Shown in pieces: positions 1 through 6,779 of a DNA stretch of 7,348 nt (the first letter of the stretch is position 1; each line of letters opens with the position of its first letter). A program made the position numbers and the translations under genes. The notes beneath the pieces are model-generated. The model saw only the letters and a program-made list of their open reading frames with translations. It did not search any database and had not been told where the DNA came from. This stretch comes from Campylobacteraceae bacterium (GTDB lineage Bacteria > Campylobacterota > Campylobacteria > Campylobacterales > Sulfurovaceae). The DNA lies in NCBI GenBank assembly GCA_027030605.1, contig JALVEV010000262.1, positions 1 to 7,348 of the forward strand, given 5' to 3'.

Positions 1-1238
1 GCTTTAATATAAGGCTCAAAAATCGTAGCTATCTTCTGAACCTCTGGCATATCATAAGGGTTCTGAATCTCGATTCGCTCACCATTGGTCATCTCAACTT
101 CATAGACAACCGTTGGTGCAGAGGCAATAAGCTCTAGGTTAAACTCTCGCTCTAAACGCTCCTTTACTACCTCCATATGTAGCATTCCAAGAAAACCTAC
201 CCTAAAACCTGAACCAAGTGCAAGTGAACTCTCTGGTTCATAGGTAATAGAGCTATCATTAAGTTTTAACTTATCTAATGCGTCACGCAAGTCTTCAAAC
301 TTATCTGTCTCAATAGGGTAGATTCCTGCAAATACAAAAGGTTTAGCACTCTCAAATCCAGCAATAGATTCAGCAGTTGGATTTTTAGCATCGGTAATGG
401 TATCTCCTACTTGAAGCCCATCGACACTCTTTAGACCTGTAACTACAATACCTATCTCGCCTGTGTTTATTTTAGAACTCTTAATAGGAGCAATAGGATT
501 AGGGTACATCAAATCTAGTACAATATGCTCCTCTTTTGTACTCATAATCTGAATCTTTTGCCCCTTCTCTATAGCCCCATCATAAACACGCACTAGAGCC
601 AAAGCACCTAAGTAGTTGTCAAACCAAGAGTCATAGATTAGAGCTTTAGTAGGAGCCTCTTCATCTCCACTTGGAGCAGGAATACGCTCTACAATAGCCT
701 CAATAAGTTCAGGTACACCCTCACCTGTCTTTGCAGAGACTAAAGAGTGTTCAGTACAATCTAGTCCAATAGCATCTTCAACCTCTTCAAGTACTCTTTC
801 AGGTTCAGCAGCAGGAAGGTCTATCTTGTTGACTACAGGTATAAGTTCTAAATCGTTATCTAAAGCAATATAAACATTAGCTATAGTTTGAGCCTCTACC
901 CCTTGTGCAGCATCAATAATCAGCAATGCCCCCTCACTAGAAGCTAAAGAGCGACTCACCTCATAAGAGAAGTCAACATGCCCTGGAGTGTCAATAAGAT
1001 TTAGAATATAGTGTTCACCACTCTTTGCAATATAATCTAATCGAACCGATTGAGCTTTAATGGTAATACCACGCTCTTTTTCAATATCCATAGTATCCAT
1101 AACCTGTGCCGACATCTTACGGTCAGAGACAGCGTTACACTCTTGAATAATTCTATCAGCCAAAGTTGATTTACCATGGTCAATATGAGCAATAATCGAA
1201 AAATTTCTAATGTGCGATTGAGATATATTATCTGCCAT
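1..1238 (-). CDS. lepA: Elongation factor 4 (LepA), N-terminal 412 residues, 3' end outside window
   Basis: LepA is a ribosome-binding translational GTPase related to EF-G that acts on stalled or incorrectly translocated ribosomes and in 30S biogenesis. Translating the minus strand from the ATG at 1238 gives an open frame to base 1. The GTPase motifs are all present: P-loop AHIDHGKST (residues 17-25), switch I RGIT (56-59), DTPGH (83-87), NKID (137-140) and SAK (168-170). The domain-III hallmark GFRVGFLGMLHMEV lies near residue 341, followed by the APTVVYEVEM segment typical of LepA and not of EF-G or TypA. Family length is about 600, so roughly 190 residues, including the LepA-specific C-terminal domain, lie outside. 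The start is supported by AAGGAA (1248-1243) four bases upstream and by the usual short LepA N-terminus. It follows prs by 35 bp with no terminator visible, so it is probably cotranscribed with it. Identification is secure. Confidence 0.97.
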   Translation of the reverse strand, partial: MADNISQSHIRNFSIIAHIDHGKSTLADRIIQECNAVSDRKMSAQVMDTMDIEKERGITIKAQSVRLDYIAKSGEHYILNLIDTPGHVDFSYEVSRSLASSEGALLIIDAAQGVEAQTIANVYIALDNDLELIPVVNKIDLPAAEPERVLEEVEDAIGLDCTEHSLVSAKTGEGVPELIEAIVERIPAPSGDEEAPTKALIYDSWFDNYLGALALVRVYDGAIEKGQKIQIMSTKEEHIVLDLMYPNPIAPIKSSKINTGEIGIVVTGLKSVDGLQVGDTITDAKNPTAESIAGFESAKPFVFAGIYPIETDKFEDLRDALDKLKLNDSSITYEPESSLALGSGFRVGFLGMLHMEVVKERLEREFNLELIASAPTVVYEVEMTNGERIEIQNPYDMPEVQKIATIFEPYIK

Positions 1239-1242
1239 TTAG

Positions 1243-1248
1243 TTCCTT
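1243..1248 (-). promoter_or_regulatory. Ribosome binding site of lepA
   Basis: AAGGAA on the minus strand, four bases before the ATG at 1238. It fixes the lepA start inside the short prs-lepA gap; no promoter or terminator is evident in that 35-bp gap. Confidence 0.7.
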
Positions 1249-1273
1249 CATAGGTTCGGTAACACCAAACATC

Positions 1274-2212
1274 TTAATTGGTCTCAAATAAAGAATTTAC
1301 ACTCTCATTGTTATAAACACGGCGAATTACTTCACCTAACATTTTAGCTGTTGAGAGAACTTTAATTTTACTGCAACTACCATTTCTAAGAGGAATAGTA
1401 TTGGTCACTACCAATTCATCTAAATCACCATTTTCAATACGCTCAAATGCAGGACCAGAAAGTACAGGATGAGTACAACACGCCATTACAGATGTTGCCC
1501 CTTTAGCTTTAAGAGCAGCAGCTGCTTTTACCATTGTTCCTGCTGTATCTACCATGTCATCTATCATAATGACATCTTTACCCTCAACATTTCCAATAAT
1601 ATTCATTACCTCTGACTCATTAGCTTTTTCACGACGCTTATCAACAATAACCATCTCTAAACCCATAGTCTTAGCAAAATATCTAGCACGTGCAACCCCA
1701 CCAATATCTGGACTTGCAACTACAGGGTTTTTAAGGTTTTTACCTTTAACATAGTCATTAAACAAAACAGCACCATAGAGATTATCTACAGGAATATCAA
1801 AAAAACCTTGAATCTGAGAGGCGTGTAAATCAACCGTTACAACTCTTGTAATTCCTGCTGTCTCCATAAGATTAGCTACTAATTTAGCCGAAATAGGCAC
1901 TCTTGGCTCTGCTTTTCTATCTTGTCTAGCGTAACCATAGTAAGGAACAACAGCTGTAATAGAACGTGCCGATGAACGTTTAAGAGCATCTACCATAATA
2001 AGGAGTTCCATCAAGTTAAAGTTTGCTGGTGCCGAAGTTGGTTGTAAAATAAAGACATCTTTACCTCGAACACTCTCTTCAATTTTAACATTAATTTCAT
2101 TGTCTGAAAATTTTGTAATCTTCGCTTTAGAGAGTGGCTGTTCGAGATACTCTGAAATCTCTTGAGCCAATTCTGGGTTTGCTGTACCTGAAAAGAGCAT
2201 ATATCCTGTCAT
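1274..2212 (-). CDS. prs: Ribose-phosphate pyrophosphokinase (PRPP synthetase, class I)
   Basis: This cytoplasmic enzyme transfers pyrophosphate from ATP to ribose 5-phosphate, making PRPP for purine, pyrimidine, histidine, tryptophan and NAD synthesis. The 312-residue length is that of class I bacterial enzymes. Visible motifs: FSDNEI (35-40), the ATP-binding PYYGYARQDRK (90-100), the metal-binding DLHA with His130 (128-131), SPDIGG (167-172), the flexible-loop catalytic KRR (192-194), and the PRPP/ribose-5-phosphate loop DDMVDTAGT (218-226). Nothing catalytic is missing. The start ATG at 2212 has AAGG (2223-2220) seven bases upstream, and the next methionine (M5) would cut into the conserved first strand. 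It lies 61 bp after the EnvC-like gene, with a candidate -10 element in the gap, and 35 bp before lepA. It could be read both from the upstream operon and from its own promoter. Allosteric residues cannot be judged by eye. Confidence 0.97.
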   Translation of the reverse strand: MTGYMLFSGTANPELAQEISEYLEQPLSKAKITKFSDNEINVKIEESVRGKDVFILQPTSAPANFNLMELLIMVDALKRSSARSITAVVPYYGYARQDRKAEPRVPISAKLVANLMETAGITRVVTVDLHASQIQGFFDIPVDNLYGAVLFNDYVKGKNLKNPVVASPDIGGVARARYFAKTMGLEMVIVDKRREKANESEVMNIIGNVEGKDVIMIDDMVDTAGTMVKAAAALKAKGATSVMACCTHPVLSGPAFERIENGDLDELVVTNTIPLRNGSCSKIKVLSTAKMLGEVIRRVYNNESVNSLFETN

Positions 2213-2241
2213 CTGTTTACCTTAGTCAATTTAATTGTCGA

Positions 2242-2247
2242 ATTCTA
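2242..2247 (-). promoter_or_regulatory. Candidate sigma-70 -10 element upstream of prs
   Basis: The minus strand reads TTGGTAGAATTC in the 61-bp gap before prs. The GGTAGAAT part fits the gnTAnaAT form of the -10 box described for Campylobacter and Helicobacter promoters, which often lack a clear -35. A start about 7 bp downstream would give a leader of roughly 22 nt carrying the AAGG ribosome site. No -35 is obvious. It is one match in AT-rich DNA, so the call is tentative. Confidence 0.35.
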
Positions 2248-2273
2248 CCAATTTTTGGCTAATAGTGTGATAA

Positions 2274-3440
2274 CTACAACTGAATTAACTTCAAAGGATT
2301 CATATGTTTATTGTTTTTTGTTACTTCAAACATCAAACTCTTCTCTACTTTTCCAATAACAGTTCCACGTGCCACTTTTTTCCCAACACGAATTCCAGGA
2401 GCTAAACGAGAGAGTTTTACATAAATAGTATGAATACCATTATTATGTTCTACAATAACCACTCTACCTAACATTCCACCTGAATTTTCGGCAAAAGCAA
2501 TTTTTCCTGCTAAAACAGAACGTACCTTTGCACCTGCATAAGGGGCTTTTAATGTGATAGATTTATTAAAAATTTTAAACTTATAGATAGGGTCTATATA
2601 GGTACCATACTTTTTAATAACTCTCGCCCCTCTAATAGGAGAGATAGTTTTACCACCTCTATATTTAGTAGTTACCTCTGAAGATGTAATCTTTGAAGCT
2701 TTTTTACTCTTTTTAGTAGCTAGTTTTGCTTCACTCTTACGTTTAATAATTTTTAAATTTGCTAACTTCTGTTCTAAACGTTTTCTACTTGCTTTTATTT
2801 TGTTAAAACGCTTTTCATAAATGGCTTTATCTCGTGCAAGACTTTTAATTAGTTTCTCTTTTTGGGCTTTCTTCTCTTGAAACTCTTTTCGCTCTTTTAT
2901 AAACCTTTCAAGACGTTTAGAAATATGAGACTGCTTTAACTTTAACATTGCTTTTTTATCATTAAGTCTCTCTATGTCTCTTTGAAACTTCTCCATCTCT
3001 TTGGCATTCTCTTTAGCATATACCCTATAGACTTCTTTCATCATTATAGAATCAGGAGTTGGTTGTTTAAGCTCATCTTGAGCCAATGCTAATGAGAAAT
3101 TTTTAGCCACTAAATCGAGAAATTTTCTCTTTTTTTTCTCAATATCCTCACTAATCGAATCTAACTTAGCTGTAAACTTCTTTTCCTCTTTTTTTAATCG
3201 TAAAAATTCAGCTTCATTCTTTTGAATATCTTTTGCTAGTTCTGCTAATTTATTAGACAATACCTTTTGCTCTTTTTTAGCAGTCAATATCTTCTTTGCC
3301 ACTAAAGAGAGTTTTCTGTCCATCTTTTTATATTCAATCTTTTTACTCTGTAACGCTTTTTTACTCTGTTTAATTTTACTATTGAGTGAACTTGAAAAGA
3401 GTAATGAGCATGAAAGAAAAAGAAGTAAAAAGAGTTTCAT
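2274..3440 (-). CDS. envC: EnvC-like murein hydrolase activator: coiled coil plus degenerate LytM (M23) domain
   Basis: Exported 388-residue protein. Residues 1 to about 18 form a Sec signal peptide (MK, then a Leu/Phe-rich core and a Ser run). Cys11 sits too early and in a poor context for a lipobox. Residues about 20-250 are Lys/Glu/Leu-rich and predicted to be long coiled coils, broken near 115-135 by a Pro-containing stretch (QPTPDS). Residues about 263-388 are a LytM/M23 fold (SPIRGARVIKKYG, GKIAFAENSGG, GRVVIVEHNNGIHTIY, then VGKKVARGTVIGKV). The zinc ligands are gone: HxxxD reads NKSIT (292-296), the YxH histidine is Lys342, and HLH reads SLM (368-370). Such degenerate LytM proteins, like E. 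coli EnvC, do not cut peptidoglycan but switch on periplasmic amidases when moved by FtsEX. The position directly after ftsX (stop and start abut, TAGATG) supports this. AAGGAG lies six bases before the ATG. The amidase partner is not in the window. Confidence 0.85.
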   Translation of the reverse strand: MKLFLLLFLSCSLLFSSSLNSKIKQSKKALQSKKIEYKKMDRKLSLVAKKILTAKKEQKVLSNKLAELAKDIQKNEAEFLRLKKEEKKFTAKLDSISEDIEKKKRKFLDLVAKNFSLALAQDELKQPTPDSIMMKEVYRVYAKENAKEMEKFQRDIERLNDKKAMLKLKQSHISKRLERFIKERKEFQEKKAQKEKLIKSLARDKAIYEKRFNKIKASRKRLEQKLANLKIIKRKSEAKLATKKSKKASKITSSEVTTKYRGGKTISPIRGARVIKKYGTYIDPIYKFKIFNKSITLKAPYAGAKVRSVLAGKIAFAENSGGMLGRVVIVEHNNGIHTIYVKLSRLAPGIRVGKKVARGTVIGKVEKSLMFEVTKNNKHMNPLKLIQL

Positions 3441-4250
3441 CTACTTCTCCTTGACATTAACAACAACTAAAAATACAGCTATCATCACCACGGTTATAGC
3501 GACAAAAAGTAAAATAAATACATCACTAAATCTAAAGACTGCTTCAACATTATCAGATAAAATCTCCATTTGACTACCTTGAACCCATGAGTTTTTAAAA
3601 AGATAGAAGAGCCAAGAGGTCAAAATAGCTGAAATAACAGCATCTATCAATGCCATATTAATTAAAACTTTTGAACGCAAAAAGAGAGAAGCTCCAAAAA
3701 TCTCCATTACCTTCATACGCTCTGCATGTAAAAAGTTCCAAACTTCCATCTGCTTAACAATAAGAAAAAAACCTATAATGGTCATAAAAATTATAAAAGT
3801 TTGAAATGAGAACTTAATAAAAGAGAAGAGTTCATACTTAGACTGATAGGCATATTGAAAAGTTTCAATACTTAAAATAGAACTACTCTTTTGAAGATTC
3901 TTCTTAACAGACTCTAACTCTTCTACGGTTAAGTACCCATCTAGTTTCAATGAATAAAAATTGGGTAGAGAAACCTCAAGATTTTTTATTTTAGAGTTAT
4001 TTTTGTCCATATTTAGACGCTTTAAAATTTTAGATTTCTCAAGCTCTTGCACCTGCTCAATATGAGAATCCCATGCTTTAAAGTCATCTATACTCATTTC
4101 ATCTTTTGAGACAACCATCATGCTGTAACCAGCTTGAAGCCCCTTCTCAAAGCTATCGGTTGTACGGTCAAAGACAATAAAAAACTCCAAACCAAGTAAA
4201 ATGGCAACCAGTGGAAAAATAAGTGATATATGACCTTTAATGAACTTCAT
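3441..4250 (-). CDS. ftsX: Cell division protein FtsX (membrane subunit of FtsEX)
   Basis: FtsX is the inner-membrane partner of the ATPase FtsE; it passes the ATPase cycle to a periplasmic cell-wall hydrolase regulator at the septum. The protein has 269 residues from the chosen start, with four hydrophobic segments at about 8-27, 147-165, 197-218 and 244-264. A periplasmic loop of about 115 residues (28-146) separates the first two, as in FtsX. Between segments 2 and 3 lies ERMKVMEIFGAS (177-188), matching the cytoplasmic coupling motif of FtsX. The frame is open upstream to a TTG at 4271 and ATGs at 4268 and 4262. I prefer the ATG at 4250 because GGGAG (4260-4256) sits five bases before it and the protein then begins with a short basic stretch before segment 1. 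This leaves a 14-bp overlap with ftsE, suggesting translational coupling. Primary sequence of FtsX diverges fast, so the call leans on topology, motif and neighbours. Confidence 0.93.
   Translation of the reverse strand: MKFIKGHISLIFPLVAILLGLEFFIVFDRTTDSFEKGLQAGYSMMVVSKDEMSIDDFKAWDSHIEQVQELEKSKILKRLNMDKNNSKIKNLEVSLPNFYSLKLDGYLTVEELESVKKNLQKSSSILSIETFQYAYQSKYELFSFIKFSFQTFIIFMTIIGFFLIVKQMEVWNFLHAERMKVMEIFGASLFLRSKVLINMALIDAVISAILTSWLFYLFKNSWVQGSQMEILSDNVEAVFRFSDVFILLFVAITVVMIAVFLVVVNVKEK
3447..3452 (-). promoter_or_regulatory. Strong ribosome binding site of the EnvC-like gene, inside the ftsX 3' end
   Basis: AAGGAG on the minus strand with a six-base spacer to the ATG at 3440. It lies within the last codons of ftsX, whose TAG directly abuts that ATG. 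The layout predicts coupled translation of the FtsX and EnvC-like subunits. Confidence 0.75.
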
Positions 4251-4911
4251 AAACGCTCCCATCCTCATCAATAGTAAAATGTCGGTAAGGAATATTAAAT
4301 ACCATTGGAATTTGGTGAGTTACCACCACTACAGTTGTATCTAACTGATGACATGCATTCTCCATCAAATCCCAAATGACATTAGAGGAGTACTCATCAA
4401 GGTTTCCTGTTGGTTCATCTGCCAAAATTAAAAAAGGGTTTTTAGCTAAAGCACGAGCCACCCCTACTCTTTGCTGTTCACCACCAGAGAGTTCCATAGG
4501 ATATTTCTCCTCTTTTCCACTCAACTTTACATGGTGCAAAAGTCGTTTAGCTTGTGTCTCTTGTACTTCAGCTGAATATCCTGAAATCCATAAAGGTAAT
4601 ACAACATTTTTTTTAACTGTCCACTCATTTATAAGCTTATAGTCTTGAAAAACAATCCCTAAATGAGTTCTCAACTCTTGTAGATTTTTTTTGTTAATAC
4701 CTACCATATCTAACCCACCAACTACGAGTGAACCTGATTCAGGAGAGAGATTACCATAAAAAGATTTTAACAGTGTAGATTTTCCTGAACCACTTGGACC
4801 TGTAATAAATACAAAATCACCTTTTTTTATAGAAAAAGTAGCATTTTTGATAATCTCTTCATCATTTTCATAGCCAAGTGAAAGGTTAGTCGCAGTAATA
4901 ACATTAGGCAT
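4237..4911 (-). CDS. ftsE: Cell division ATP-binding protein FtsE
   Basis: Cytoplasmic ABC-type ATPase of the FtsEX complex. The 224 residues are normal for FtsE and contain a full set of nucleotide-binding motifs: aromatic A-loop Tyr14, Walker A GPSGSGKST (38-46), Q-loop FQD (88-90), signature LSGGEQQR (141-148), Walker B LILADEP (161-167), D-loop GNLD (169-172) and switch histidine His199 in VTH. The LADEPTGNLD stretch and small size put it in the FtsE/LolD/MacB subfamily, and the adjoining ftsX decides for FtsE. The ATG at 4911 has GGAGA (4922-4918) with a six-base spacer and overlaps the trmB stop by 8 bp. ATP hydrolysis by FtsE is expected to drive the conformational change in FtsX that controls the EnvC-like protein two genes on. 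The coding strand has A runs of 8 at 4614-4607 and 4692-4685; the frame is intact. Confidence 0.95.
   Translation of the reverse strand: MPNVITATNLSLGYENDEEIIKNATFSIKKGDFVFITGPSGSGKSTLLKSFYGNLSPESGSLVVGGLDMVGINKKNLQELRTHLGIVFQDYKLINEWTVKKNVVLPLWISGYSAEVQETQAKRLLHHVKLSGKEEKYPMELSGGEQQRVGVARALAKNPFLILADEPTGNLDEYSSNVIWDLMENACHQLDTTVVVVTHQIPMVFNIPYRHFTIDEDGSVYEVH
4256..4260 (-). promoter_or_regulatory. Ribosome binding site deciding the ftsX start
   Basis: GGGAG on the minus strand, five bases before the ATG at 4250. The upstream candidates TTG 4271, ATG 4268 and ATG 4262 lack a correctly spaced site (a GAGG directly touches the ATG at 4262). The site lies inside the ftsE coding end. Confidence 0.6.
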
Positions 4912-6082
4912 TCAGATTCTCCATAATTTTTAGATGTGTTTTATAGTTAGTGACCGTTTTAACAGGGTTTGCATGAAAATAGTAAGCTTTATCTCTGTCT
5001 AGATAGATATATTTATGTTCAGGTCTATCAAAACTACCAAATGCTAATTTAATCAGAATTGCCTCATCTTCAATATAAAACAGTCGCTCAAAATGTATAA
5101 AAAAACCTTCAAAAAGTTGGGGTTTATAAGATATTTTATCTAAAATCTCTTTTTTATAGACCACATCTTTAAAAGAGAAGTCAAAATCAATCACTCGCTC
5201 CTTGGACTCCTCTAAAGAGGTTACATAGACATCATAAATATCTTTTTCTTGTTTAAGCCAACGTGCTTCATACTTACTCGTTATCTCTAGAGCCTCATTT
5301 TTACGAACCTCTACAGAGGTTTTAGCAACACCCTCTCCAAGGAATGTCTCAAGTGAATACCAAAAATATTTGTGAGAGTCCGTCCTAAGCTCAAGTCGTC
5401 CACCCTTTTCAAGCACACGCATTGACTCCTCTAAAAATGAGCTTGAGATAACCCTGCGTTGTGGTTTCTTGTCCCAAGGTACAGGGAAATGAACAAATAT
5501 TTGATGACAAGAGTTTGAAGGAATCATCTCTAACAGAAGTCTTGCATCATAGTTAACTACCCAAATATTTTTTAAATTTTTTAGTTCAATCTGCTTTAAA
5601 ACTTGTGTTGCCGATGGTGTATGAATTTCAATTCCAATAAAGAGTCTATCTGGATGTTTCTGGGCTTGATATAGTAGATGTTTTCCTGACCCAAAACCTA
5701 CCTCTATAGAGACTGAATCAAAAGGGAACTCTATATCGACAAAATCCTCTATCTTCTTCTCATACTCTGATGATTTTACCTCTCTCATAGGGTGTATCGC
5801 AATATTTGAACCTAAAATATCTAACTCTAATCCATTTGCTAAATCAGTAATAGCTTGTTTAACTAAATTAACTTTTAGTGGTCGTGTAACCTTATCATAC
5901 TTTAGTAACCATGACTTCTCATTCTTTTTAATATGAAGAAGAAAAGATTCATCTTCATGTAATACACCTATTAACTCATCTTTTGAAAAGCTATCTTGAG
6001 CTTTAAAAAGAACCTCTGTCTCTCTATACTTCTTTTTTTGAATAAGAGAAGTATCAAACGGCTTAACCCTAATATGTGGCAT
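4904..6082 (-). CDS. trmB: tRNA (guanine-N7-)-methyltransferase TrmB, long form
   Basis: Makes m7G46 in the variable loop of tRNAs using S-adenosylmethionine. At 392 residues it is far longer than E. coli TrmB (about 240). The Rossmann methyltransferase core occupies about residues 105-290: SAM loop EVGFGSGKH (127-135), acidic strand end IGIEIH (149-154), NYDAR (177-181), substrate motif FPVPWDKKPQRR (199-210), RTDS (233-236), and TSKYEAR (268-274), which matches the family's T-x-[YF]-E element. Residues 1 to about 104 and 290-392 flank it and are not recognisable as named domains. In the substrate motif most TrmB proteins have FPDPW; here the Asp position is Val201. The start ATG at 6082 lies 7 bp after the lipoprotein stop, with AAGGTAGAGAG overlapping that stop. 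The end overlaps ftsE by 8 bp. The same gene position is known in Campylobacter (Cj1278c, from memory). Confidence 0.93.
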   Translation of the reverse strand: MPHIRVKPFDTSLIQKKKYRETEVLFKAQDSFSKDELIGVLHEDESFLLHIKKNEKSWLLKYDKVTRPLKVNLVKQAITDLANGLELDILGSNIAIHPMREVKSSEYEKKIEDFVDIEFPFDSVSIEVGFGSGKHLLYQAQKHPDRLFIGIEIHTPSATQVLKQIELKNLKNIWVVNYDARLLLEMIPSNSCHQIFVHFPVPWDKKPQRRVISSSFLEESMRVLEKGGRLELRTDSHKYFWYSLETFLGEGVAKTSVEVRKNEALEITSKYEARWLKQEKDIYDVYVTSLEESKERVIDFDFSFKDVVYKKEILDKISYKPQLFEGFFIHFERLFYIEDEAILIKLAFGSFDRPEHKYIYLDRDKAYYFHANPVKTVTNYKTHLKIMENLNA

Positions 6083-6089
6083 TAGCTCT

Positions 6090-6779
6090 CTACCTTGTCA
6101 CAATAACAATATTAGCACTTGGTTTAGAGATACTATCATCAAACCCAACAGCAATGACACGATAGCTATAGCTATTTCCTGGGGCAACTGTCGTATCTAT
6201 ATACTCTGACATCATTCGATGCTTAACTATTCCTATCCATTTCCATTCACCACCATTCATACTTCTTTCAATCTTATACATTTTTATTCTCATATCGGTA
6301 TGTGGTCTCCAAAGTAATTTAATAGTATTAATCGCTTTTTGATACCCTTTAAAAAAAGTAACTGGAGCTAAAGGAGGAAGTGTTTTAATATTAATCACTT
6401 TCCCATGAGGTGATTCAAACCCATTTCGTAATGTTGTAAATGTATAGGTATAGGTACTATTTTGTCGTAGCTCAGTATCAACATAGTGAGAAGCAAAAGG
6501 ATTACGTATCGTTGCAATTTTAATAAGTTCTTTAGTAGGGCTATTGACATACTGATTGGTTGCTGTTCGATATATATTATATCCTTGTATCCCTTTTTTA
6601 TCCATTGGTTGCCACTCAAAAGCAACCGAGGTATTACTTGGAATTGCTCTAACATTATCAAGTTTTGGTAACCTTGGGTCTAACTGTTCATTACCCAAAC
6701 TAGCAAATGAAGAAGGGTTACATCCGTTCAGTAATAGTAGTAAAATAGCTGTCAATGAGATTTGCATTAATCTTTTCAT
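6090..6779 (-). CDS. flpA: FlpA-like lipoprotein with two fibronectin type III domains
   Basis: Exported lipoprotein of 229 residues. MKR and a Leu-rich core end in the lipobox LNGC, giving lipidated Cys20; residue 21 is Asn, not Asp, which in E. coli would send it to the outer membrane. Two fibronectin type III-like repeats follow, about residues 38-134 and 136-228, each with the W-x-P strand (FEWQP 54-58, LLWRP 155-159), a Y-x-I/E-R strand (YNIYR 67-71, YKIERS 168-173) and a Y-x-Y strand near the end (110-112, 204-206). C. jejuni FlpA (Cj1279c) is a longer, three-repeat relative described as a fibronectin-binding adhesin; this protein lacks the third repeat. The start is ATG 6779, with AAGGAG six bases upstream; a TTG directly before it is less likely. 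The gene overlaps the pseudouridine synthase gene by 62 bp and precedes trmB by 7 bp. Its role here is not known; an envelope function tied to the division operon is inference. Confidence 0.85.
   Translation of the reverse strand: MKRLMQISLTAILLLLLNGCNPSSFASLGNEQLDPRLPKLDNVRAIPSNTSVAFEWQPMDKKGIQGYNIYRTATNQYVNSPTKELIKIATIRNPFASHYVDTELRQNSTYTYTFTTLRNGFESPHGKVINIKTLPPLAPVTFFKGYQKAINTIKLLWRPHTDMRIKMYKIERSMNGGEWKWIGIVKHRMMSEYIDTTVAPGNSYSYRVIAVGFDDSISKPSANIVIVTR

Noticed and set aside
1239..1273. Possible terminator between prs and lepA (GGT-GTT-ACC)
   Set aside because: Three-pair stem without a T tract; too weak.
1554..1754. Plus-strand open frame opposite prs
   Set aside because: Lies entirely antisense to conserved prs codons, has no ribosome site or recognisable protein features; a shadow frame.
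2247..2257. Short inverted repeat CCAA-TTT-TTGG as a terminator after the EnvC-like gene
   Set aside because: The stem is only four pairs and no T tract follows on the transcribed strand; it overlaps the candidate -10 region.
3130..3137. A8 run in the EnvC-like gene (and similar runs in ftsE) as a phase-variation site
   Set aside because: Such runs encode ordinary Lys codons in AT-rich DNA; phase-variable tracts in this phylum are typically long G/C runs, and all frames are intact.
4376..4642. Plus-strand open frame opposite ftsE
   Set aside because: Antisense to the Walker B and signature region of ftsE; its composition follows from the ftsE codons.
6395..6661. Second minus-strand frame inside the FlpA-like gene
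   Set aside because: Runs out of frame within the FN3 repeats, which are clearly coding in the main frame; no ribosome site or family resemblance.
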